A stretch of 64,000 nt of DNA, taken from NCBI GenBank assembly GCA_963971575.1, contig OZ020625.1, forward strand, positions 24,880,253 through 24,944,252. The letters are read 5' to 3'. Source of the stretch: Liopterus haemorrhoidalis. Its lineage: Eukaryota; Arthropoda; Insecta; Coleoptera; Dytiscidae. Of the stretch, positions 61,601 to 64,000 are shown one piece after another. A program made the translations under genes and the position numbers. The notes below the pieces were generated by a model. That model was not told where the DNA came from. It did not search any database and saw nothing but the letters and a program-made list of their open reading frames with translations. Numbering within the stretch: position 1 is the stretch's first letter; each line of letters opens with the position of its first letter.

Positions 61601-61945
61601 CTCTGGATAACCACAGCGAACAGGTAACTATATAACTTGTTCTGCAAATTGTTAAAGATTGATTTTTGGGTCCCTCGGTAAAAATCTGTGTATTCCAAAA
61701 AAAATTACACCAAAATTCCTTCACTACTTCACATTAATTTTTTTGATTTCCAGGTGGTGCAGTCTGCATTAGATTCTGCTTGTGATGGCCGAACTTGTGT
61801 AATAGTCGCACATCGGCTATCGACAGTGCGAAACGCTGATATTATTTGCGTCATAGATAATGGAAAAATTGTGGAAAATGGCACACATGATGAATTAATG
61901 TCTAAGGAAGGGCTTTATTATCAACTGTATTGCTTTAACAAATAA
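34096..61945 (+). CDS. ABCB full transporter (P-glycoprotein/MDR type), 21 coding exons, complete
   Basis: Coding exons: 34096-34214, 35712-35778, 35855-36048, 37565-37709, 37781-37881, 39292-39463, 41361-41485, 41599-41788, 43906-44130, 44183-44512, 48670-48878, 49126-49265, 49463-49725, 51346-51601, 54865-55150, 56242-56412, 58014-58173, 59480-59674, 60976-61185, 61477-61623, 61754-61945. They total 3897 nt, 1298 residues, all phases match and no frame is broken. Layout is TMD1 (about 60-390), NBD1 (about 425-660), linker, TMD2 (about 730-1030), NBD2 (about 1055-1298). Walker A lies at about 465 (GSSGCGKST) and 1092 (GRSGCGKST), the signatures LSGGQKQ at about 569 and 1199, and Walker B Asp at about 593 and 1223. 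The length and duplicated core fit ABCB1-like ATP-driven drug or lipid efflux pumps of the plasma membrane, linked in insects to insecticide tolerance. An upstream noncoding exon is likely, because an acceptor (AG|G at 34080) precedes the ATG. The introns are full of transposons. Confidence 0.95.
34250..34330. repeat. short inverted repeat (GGACCATAAGACGCACC)
   Basis: GGACCATAAGACGCACC near 34259 is mirrored by GGTGCGTCTTATGGTCC near 34295. It resembles a small MITE in ABCB intron 1. Confidence 0.6.
34384..35036. mobile_element. TIR element with GGTGCATTCGA ends, copy 2
   Basis: Nearly identical to 4819-5439 over its length, including the internal ATAACAATATTATTTGTC palindrome. It has a small extra segment near the right end. 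No clear target duplication was found. ABCB intron 1. Confidence 0.75.
35158..35672 (+). mobile_element. mariner A-type relic, internally deleted
   Basis: The N-terminal DNA-binding region ([29 protein letters not shown]) is joined directly to the C-terminal end ([13 protein letters not shown], GEYFEKQ-like). The DDE core is missing. Same family as the relic at 1-2250. ABCB intron 1. Confidence 0.75.
35712..35778 (+). CDS. ABCB exon 2
   Basis: Encodes [20 protein letters not shown] just before the first membrane helix. The acceptor TTTCAG follows directly on the 3' end of a mariner A relic (35158-35672). Confidence 0.85.
35855..36048 (+). CDS. ABCB exon 3: TM1
   Basis: Contains the first hydrophobic helix ([18 protein letters not shown]) and the start of the first extracellular loop. 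Confidence 0.9.
36241..37503 (+). mobile_element. hAT element (CAGGGACGTAGCCAGG ends) with hAT-1-like interior
   Basis: The ends CAGGGACGTAGCCAGG and CCTGGCTACGTCCCTG have a perfect 8-bp duplication AATCCCAT (36233-36240, 37504-37511). From about 36412 to 37388 the interior matches hAT-1, including the right end GGTTGCCGACCCCTG. This suggests a 5'-truncated hAT-1 nested within another hAT. Frames are broken. ABCB intron 3. Confidence 0.8.
37565..37709 (+). CDS. ABCB exon 4: extracellular loop 1 and TM2
   Basis: Has one N-glycosylation sequon (TNAS region) followed by [19 protein letters not shown] as TM2. Confidence 0.9.
37781..37881 (+). CDS. ABCB exon 5: cytosolic coupling segment
   Basis: [19 protein letters not shown] is the conserved intracellular loop of ABCB half-transporters. 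The donor GTAGGT is non-standard but the phase fits. Confidence 0.9.
37964..38085 (+). repeat. diverged HINE-A-like 5' fragment
   Basis: ATTAGGATTTCGTAGGTA, then a CTGTCTGTC-rich stretch and GGTAAAAATTGTGACCAAA, parallel the first ~120 bp of HINE-A. Confidence 0.5.
38165..39239. mobile_element. TIR-bounded element with short exon-like frame
   Basis: The left end GTTCAAGTTAACTATGAAAT and the right end are imperfect inverses, with a second inverse block (AATAGGGGATACGCAT / ATGCCTATCCCCTG) further in. A frame near 38550-38680 ([20 protein letters not shown] ... stop ... SAEEIRGVK) ends at a good donor GTAAGT, like the first exon of an arthropod transposon-borne gene. One stop breaks it. ABCB intron 5. 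Confidence 0.5.
39292..39463 (+). CDS. ABCB exon 6: TM3-TM4
   Basis: Encodes [19 protein letters not shown] and two hydrophobic helices. The following intron holds the nested mariner C / mariner B / SINE cluster. Confidence 0.9.
39492..40234 (-). mobile_element. mariner B copy 2, deleted, inserted in the TIR of mariner C
   Basis: The TIRs CGAGGGATGTTTCC at 39492 and their inverse end at 40234, with TA on both sides (39490-39491, 40235-40236). The minus-strand N-terminal frame at 39734-40051 equals that of 7604-8038. The catalytic core is deleted at a different point from copy 1. Confidence 0.85.
41027..41168 (-). mobile_element. tRNA-derived SINE, copy 2, with 14-bp target duplication
   Basis: On the minus strand: A box GCGTAGTGTAGTGGTAACAC, B box GGGTTCGAATCCCG, tail CTGGCTAATTGCCAAAG, A-rich end. 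TACTCTAGCGAGTT flanks both sides (41013-41026, 41169-41182). Confidence 0.85.
41361..41485 (+). CDS. ABCB exon 7: intracellular loop 2
   Basis: Contains the highly conserved [20 protein letters not shown] motif (intracellular loop between TM4 and TM5). Confidence 0.95.
41599..41788 (+). CDS. ABCB exon 8: TM5
   Basis: Encodes [20 protein letters not shown] and [16 protein letters not shown]-flanked element begins 20 bp after the donor. Confidence 0.9.
41808..42925. mobile_element. TTAA-flanked TIR element (piggyBac-like duplication)
   Basis: The ends TGTTCCGTATAAGTCCACCA and their inverse (TGTACCGTATAAGTCCACCA) are flanked by TTAA on both sides (41804-41807, 42926-42929). It contains two internal direct copies near 41990 and 42576, and the Harbinger MITE at 42209. 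No transposase. ABCB intron 8. Confidence 0.7.
42209..42459. mobile_element. PIF/Harbinger-type MITE, copy 2
   Basis: Same family as 24710-24968. Flanked by TTA (42206-42208, 42460-42462). Confidence 0.8.
42970..43075. repeat. CTGT-rich microsatellite
   Basis: Imperfect CTGTCTGT(T/C)TGT units, in a run resembling the HINE microsatellite but without the flanking ends. Confidence 0.7.
43086..43265. repeat. 15-bp minisatellite ATCGAAAATCAATTC
   Basis: About twelve units of ATCGAAAATCAATT(C/A) run head to tail, in near-perfect register. The translated frame (IENQFIENQ...) is an artefact. ABCB intron 8. Confidence 0.92.
43331..43530. repeat. foldback MITE, about 80-bp arms
   Basis: AAATGCATTAAATCGAGATT ... 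TTAAATTAAAATGAAAATTA is mirrored by TAATTTTCATTTTAATTTAA ... AATCTCGATTTAATGCATTT, with about 30 bp between. ABCB intron 8. Confidence 0.75.
43906..44130 (+). CDS. ABCB exon 9: TM6 and start of NBD1
   Basis: The upstream acceptor GTACAG at 43905 (not the nearby TTTCAG) keeps phase 0 and gives [13 protein letters not shown]. The NBD1 A-loop tyrosine is in VHFQYPSR. Confidence 0.9.
44183..44512 (+). CDS. ABCB exon 10: NBD1 Walker A and Q-loop
   Basis: Walker [10 protein letters not shown] and Q-loop [10 protein letters not shown] are both present and canonical. Confidence 0.97.
44625..46178. mobile_element. PIF/Harbinger-like element (GGGCCGCTTTTACAA ends)
   Basis: GGGCCGCTTTTACAATCG at 44625 and its inverse ending at 46178 are flanked by TAA (44622-44624, 46179-46181). 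A repeated inner block (CGCTTTTACAATGCTCGGAT) follows the left end. No transposase found. ABCB intron 10. Confidence 0.7.
44920..45013 (+). other. tRNA-like SINE-type segment
   Basis: GCGTAGTGGTTGGCTCACTTG (A-box like) and GAGATCGAGCTAGT (B-box like) are followed by an A-run. Probably a degenerate SINE inside the Harbinger-like element. Confidence 0.45.
46468..47044 (+). mobile_element. pogo/Tigger-like element
   Basis: The ends CAGACGATTCCGCTTAATTG and their inverse (CAGTCGATTCCGCTTAATTG) are flanked by TA. Subterminal copies of CCGCTTAATTGGG recur. A short internal frame near 46690-46810 ([13 protein letters not shown]) looks like the extreme C-terminus of a pogo-type transposase. Strongly deleted. 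ABCB intron 10. Confidence 0.75.
47126..48509 (-). mobile_element. Helentron-like HINE-B, copy B4, split by DD41D copy 3
   Basis: The 3' end is near 47126 (CCAGTGACGAAGGAAGACCT) and the 5' end CGGGCAAGT near 48509. The conserved 5' leader is cut at TA by the DD41D element 47588-48489. The microsatellite is reduced to a few ACAC units. ABCB intron 10. Confidence 0.75.
47588..48489 (-). mobile_element. DD41D element, copy 3 (internally deleted)
   Basis: Same TIRs as copies 1 and 2, with TA at 47586-47587 and 48490-48491. The minus strand carries the N-terminal frames and the last catalytic block ([20 protein letters not shown]). The deletion removes the first two catalytic Asp, at a point similar to copy 1. 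Confidence 0.88.
48670..48878 (+). CDS. ABCB exon 11: NBD1 signature and Walker B
   Basis: [27 protein letters not shown] and the H-loop SH are present. It is separated from exon 10 by a 4.2-kb intron filled with transposons. Confidence 0.97.
49126..49265 (+). CDS. ABCB exon 12: end of NBD1
   Basis: [19 protein letters not shown] and [16 protein letters not shown] close NBD1. Reading through the donor GTAAAT would reach TAA within two codons, so splicing at 49265 is needed for the full protein; intron retention would give a half transporter. Confidence 0.92.
49463..49725 (+). CDS. ABCB exon 13: linker and TM7
   Basis: An acidic, serine-rich linker ([18 protein letters not shown]) is followed by [20 protein letters not shown] as TM7. 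Confidence 0.92.
49988..50033. repeat. perfect 22-bp inverted repeat with 2-bp loop
   Basis: AGCTGCGTATCTATAAGACT (arm extends two more bases) is followed at once by its exact inverse. It lies in ABCB intron 13. Confidence 0.85.
50263..51229. mobile_element. TCTATGGTCTATTTCAAAGTA TIR element, copy 2
   Basis: Same ends and interior as 17910-18730, plus an inserted half MITE (50424-50551). Flanked on both sides by TCTGTA repeats. ABCB intron 13. Confidence 0.72.
50424..50551 (+). repeat. half copy of the CAGTCTGTTCC MITE
   Basis: Matches the right third of 58363-58769, ending GTTTGAAACAGACTG next to TA. The left part is missing. Confidence 0.7.
51346..51601 (+). CDS. ABCB exon 14: TM8 and coupling loop
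   Basis: Encodes [20 protein letters not shown] and the conserved [18 protein letters not shown] motif. Confidence 0.95.
51659..52951. mobile_element. TACCCTTTTCACAC TIR element, copy 3, split by HINE-B2
   Basis: Ends as in 12430-13026 and 20942-24025. HINE-B2 is inserted in the T-run that reads GTATTTTTTTATAAT in the empty copies. ABCB intron 14. Confidence 0.78.
52092..52790 (+). mobile_element. Helentron-like HINE-B, copy B2 (complete, short GT)
   Basis: Nearly identical to B1 outside the microsatellite, which here has about 17 GT units. The 3' stem-loop and GGGCAAGT are present. No target duplication is seen when compared with the empty sites. Confidence 0.75.
52965..54421. mobile_element. 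TIR element (ATGGTCGGTATTATAAA ends) with nested TIR element
   Basis: ATGGTCGGTATTATAAA near 52968 and TTTATAATACCGGCCAT near 54421 are inverse. A second element (53627-54292, ends CAATGTTCCGTAACTGC / GTAATGGAACATTG) is nested in it. No transposase recognised. ABCB intron 14. Confidence 0.65.
53627..54292. mobile_element. nested TIR element (CAATGTTCCGTAACTGC ends)
   Basis: Inverted ends about 14 bp long next to TA, with further internal inverse blocks (ACCGCGGTCGCGGTTACGG / CAACCGCAGTTAC). Non-coding. Confidence 0.55.
54599..54829 (-). mobile_element. mariner C-terminal fragment
   Basis: The minus strand reads [32 protein letters not shown] and [16 protein letters not shown], then a stop: the last ~75 residues of a mariner transposase, with Asn where the third catalytic Asp should be. 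It ends 35 bp before ABCB exon 15. Confidence 0.75.
54865..55150 (+). CDS. ABCB exon 15: TM9-TM10
   Basis: Encodes two helices and [19 protein letters not shown], the counterpart of the exon 7 loop. A mariner fragment ends only 35 bp before its acceptor. Confidence 0.95.
55590..55756 (+). mobile_element. Helentron-like HINE-A, copy A5 (5' part only)
   Basis: AGGGTTTTGTAGG, a (CTGT)n tract and the following ~70 bp (TTGAAATTTGGCATGCTTA), after which it stops. About 80 bp of flanking sequence is present on both sides (55509-55589, 55754-55833). Confidence 0.75.
56242..56412 (+). CDS. ABCB exon 16: TM11
   Basis: Encodes [20 protein letters not shown] and YYGGSLV. Confidence 0.92.
56525..57955 (-). 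mobile_element. hAT-1 family, copy 3, with internal duplication
   Basis: The ends CAGGGGTCGGCAACC and GGTTGCCGACCCCTG have a perfect 8-bp duplication GTCTAGTG (56517-56524, 57956-57963). The minus-strand transposase relic contains its middle section twice (about 56940-57290 and 57295-57640). Not functional. ABCB intron 16, ending close to exon 17. Confidence 0.87.
58014..58173 (+). CDS. ABCB exon 17: TM12
   Basis: Encodes [19 protein letters not shown] and [17 protein letters not shown] hAT element ends about 58 bp upstream. The donor GTTTGT is weak. Confidence 0.9.
58303..59427 (+). mobile_element. hAT element (TAGGGTTACCAACC ends)
   Basis: The ends TAGGGTTACCAACC and GTTGGTAACCCTA have a perfect 8-bp duplication TATACAGG (58295-58302, 59428-59435). 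The frame near 58830-59043 ([29 protein letters not shown]) is the C-terminal dimerisation region of a hAT transposase. The rest is deleted. A CAGTCTGTTCC MITE is nested inside. ABCB intron 17. Confidence 0.85.
58363..58769 (+). mobile_element. MITE family CAGTCTGTTCCAAACGG, copy 2
   Basis: 407 bp, the same length as copy 1, with TA on both sides. Inserted in the hAT element above. Confidence 0.85.
59480..59674 (+). CDS. ABCB exon 18: NBD2 A-loop and Walker A
   Basis: [14 protein letters not shown] supplies the A-loop Tyr and GRSGCGKST is Walker A. Confidence 0.95.
60085..60775 (-). mobile_element. hAT-1 family, copy 4, truncated
   Basis: Right end GAGCCGCAGGTTGCCGACCCC near 60770. The minus-strand transposase relic matches 8428-8900. 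The other end is lost near 60085. ABCB intron 18. Confidence 0.78.
60976..61185 (+). CDS. ABCB exon 19: NBD2 Q-loop
   Basis: [20 protein letters not shown] is the Q-loop region. Confidence 0.95.
61477..61623 (+). CDS. ABCB exon 20: NBD2 signature and Walker B
   Basis: [15 protein letters not shown] and [12 protein letters not shown] are both canonical. Confidence 0.97.
61754..61945 (+). CDS. ABCB exon 21: C-terminus and stop
   Basis: The H-loop [15 protein letters not shown] is followed by the usual end ([16 protein letters not shown]) and TAA at 61943-61945. Confidence 0.95.
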   Translation: MVQSALDSACDGRTCVIVAHRLSTVRNADIICVIDNGKIVENGTHDELMSKEGLYYQLYCFNK

Positions 61946-63159
61946 AATTATTTATTAACAATTATTTTTATGTATTATTTATTTTACTAATTTGACAAAC
62001 TGACTGAGATATCGAAAATAGAGATGCAAGCGCGCACCCGGGAAAAGGCTCACGGGCTGACGTCACAAGATGGCTGCCGAACGATCAGCTGATTGAATTA
62101 TATAACAGTGTTTAAATTGTATATTATTATACGAGTTTTATAAGACGATATATTGTCACAAGAATAACAATATAATTTTTATTCAGTGCCATTTAAATTT
62201 AACAGTTGCTTTCAACCAATTAAATACGTTGCCTAGCAAGGGTCACGTACGTGTCATACGGAATGTAAATTCAGTTAAAATAACAATACTTGCGTCAGCT
62301 TTTTAACTGACTGATCACCACCAAAAAAATTATTGGCAAAATTTGACAACTTTAACTGTATTATTTAATTTTAATCCGGTTTCCTTTACCAACTAACAAT
62401 AATTTGATATATACTTTCAACCTATTACGTTTCTTAGCAACAGTCGGCCATTCCTGCTTGAACCTGTTATATATGAACTCAACCTGTTACGTAATGAGCT
62501 CATTACGCAACTTTCATACTCGTGGGACTTTGCATACAACAGCAGGATGATAACTTCGAAGATCTGTTGTAAAAGTGCTTATCGTTTTCTTTTGATCCCA
62601 TAAAAATAAAAACTTAAAAAATTAATATCTCTTTTATTATAAAACTTTTACTAAGGTGTTTTAAGGTTTTTGGCCTTCTTTTGACCTTAAGTATCACCCA
62701 TTAAAAAGAAATAAGACCGCAAACAGAAAAAAAAGCAAATTTATTATTTGAAACGTCATGAAAAAGCAAAATAGAAATAAAATGTATGAAAAATTTGTTA
62801 CATAAGGCTTTTTGCCTTTCGAAACTTATGTTTTAATATACTGTTTTATTACTTTATTATTTATTGTTTTAACTTGTTAAATTGTTAACCAGTTACAATA
62901 AGAATTTCACACAATTCTTTATTCTGTATTTTAAAATTATCTGATACATGCAAGTTTTTCTATAAAATGGATAATTCTATTTTTTAAATTAAGTGAAAAA
63001 AGAAATTAGCCATAAATAAAAATTTAACACAATAGCCAATTTTGGATTTAAAATTTAAATTCAGCGAAAAAGAAAAAGGATTATTTTGCTGATATATATA
63101 CACACCGCCATTTTGTTGAACGTTAGTTTTTGTTCTTACTTTCAAATATTTATATTAAA
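61946..63159. other. intergenic region 3' of the ABC gene
   Basis: AT-rich. Contains a GC-richer patch near 62020-62090 (CACGGGCTGACGTCACAAGA) and two short inverted pieces, but no gene or complete element could be recognised. AATAAA overlaps the ABCB stop codon (61941-61946). Confidence 0.4.
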
Positions 63160-63216
63160 ATGATATTTGTCAGGCTTTCGTTAATCGTCTCTTTGATTGT
63201 CTGGTGTCAAGCAGTG
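63160..63216 (+). CDS. possible first coding exon (signal peptide) of a gene running off the window
   Basis: From the ATG at 63160, MIFVRLSLIVSLIVWCQAV forms a strong signal-peptide core and ends exactly at a donor GTATGT after GTG (19 codons, phase 0). A TATATATA stretch lies about 65 bp upstream. This mirrors exon 1 of the astacin gene (signal peptide only, phase 0). No second exon is present in the remaining 780 bp, which are mostly a MITE. Confidence 0.35.
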
Positions 63217-63427
63217 GTATGTGCATTTTCACTACGTCGAGTACAAGCGTGCACACAAGGGTGGGGGGGGGGGTATGTGTGGGCAAAATTTTTGGTTCTG
63301 ATAATTATTAAGAAAGTGACATTTTTTATAATTTTTTAATACCAACATGACATAGAGTTTCAAAGGTGCAAACTATTGAAAACAAAATTTCCTCTTAGTT
63401 TGTTCTTACAAAAGTGAACAGCTTATA

Positions 63428-63833
63428 CAGTCTGTTCCAAACGGTTAAGCGGAAATAAATGGGAATTTAGTTCTTTTAGGTTGTCACGAGAAGGGACCTT
63501 GCTTGGGTTATTTCATTTTTCACGTTGGGATGTCAAAATTTAAAATTCCAACAATGAAACCATGGAAACGAATGACATATGTCAAAATTAAATATGTTTT
63601 TTTATATTTTAATGACAAAAAAATAAATAAATGGGAAATTTGTATTCAGAATGACACAAAAAATCAAAATATAAATAAAATGACATTTTAAAATGATATT
63701 AACCTTAACCAAAAAATGTTTATTGTAAGTATGATTTACAAAGCTTAAACAAAACGGCCGAAAGGCACGTTTAAACGATGAAAGTAACTAAATTGCAAAA
63801 TCTAGTTCCGCCTAACCGTTTGGAACAGACTTT
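63428..63833 (-). mobile_element. MITE family CAGTCTGTTCCAAACGG, copy 3 (reverse)
   Basis: Same family as 19268 and 58363 in opposite orientation. The right end is slightly decayed (CAGACTTTA). Confidence 0.82.
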
Positions 63834-63924
63834 ATGAGTAGGTATGGGGACGGTTGAGCCTGGGAACCAAATGTGTTGCGGGCTAGCCTAAATTTTAGGC
63901 GCATAAGAGAATTCAGCTGTTCAA

Positions 63925-64000
63925 TTGCGAACAGACCTGATTGTGAACAGACCTGACTGCGAACAGACCTAATTGTAAACATACCTGATAAAAACAGGTC
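63925..64000. repeat. 16-bp tandem repeat at the right edge
   Basis: About five units of TGCGAACAGACCTGAT type (GAACAGACCT core) run to the end of the window and probably continue beyond it. Confidence 0.8.

Overview
The window is AT-rich, intron-bearing animal DNA saturated with transposable elements. DD34D mariners, a DD41D IS630/Tc1/mariner element, hAT, PIF/Harbinger-like and Helentron-like (DINE-1-type) elements, a Gypsy remnant, tRNA-derived SINEs and gene structures with GT-AG introns together point to an insect nuclear genome. A beetle or similar insect is plausible, but the sequence alone does not fix the order. No prokaryotic, organellar or rRNA sequence is seen.

Three host genes can be assembled, all on the + strand. 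(1) 4203-16320: a complete five-exon astacin-family zinc metalloprotease (248 aa) with signal peptide, HExxHxxGxxH zinc site and Met-turn. (2) 20592-24323: a two-exon gene for a small, probably secreted protein (127 aa, or 120 aa from the second Met) that I do not recognise. (3) 34096-61945: a complete 21-coding-exon ABC transporter of the ABCB full-transporter class (P-glycoprotein/MDR type, 1298 aa), with both nucleotide-binding domains carrying Walker A, signature, Walker B and H-loop motifs. All splice phases join and the summed coding lengths are divisible by three (747, 384 and 3897 nt). A fourth gene may begin at 63160 with a signal-peptide exon and run off the right edge.

Almost everything else is repeats, often nested. 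1-2.3 kb: a mariner relic carrying a DD41D element and a SINE. 2.5-3.6, 9.8-10.9, 16.7-17.7 and 31.8-32.9 kb: four copies of a ~1 kb Helentron-like family (HINE-A) with a CTGT microsatellite and tRNA-like cassettes that differ between copies. 4.3-16 kb: astacin introns with minisatellites, mariners, hAT, a THAP relic and Tc1-like elements. 17.8-20.3 kb: a satellite-like array broken up by three TIR elements. 20.9-24.0 kb: a TIR element split by a recent Gypsy insertion inside the intron of gene 2. 25.7-31.5 kb: LINE relic, DD41D copy, hAT-Buster and another hAT that contains a second Helentron-like family (HINE-B) with a (GT)~284 tract. 34-62 kb: the ABC gene, whose introns hold at least 20 insertions, several within tens of bases of an exon.

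The three host genes show no obvious functional link. The protease and the small protein look secreted, while the ABC protein should be a membrane efflux pump. The most notable material is repeat biology: the interchangeable tRNA-like cassettes, insertions dated by nesting and empty-site comparison, and direct duplications flanking some insertions.
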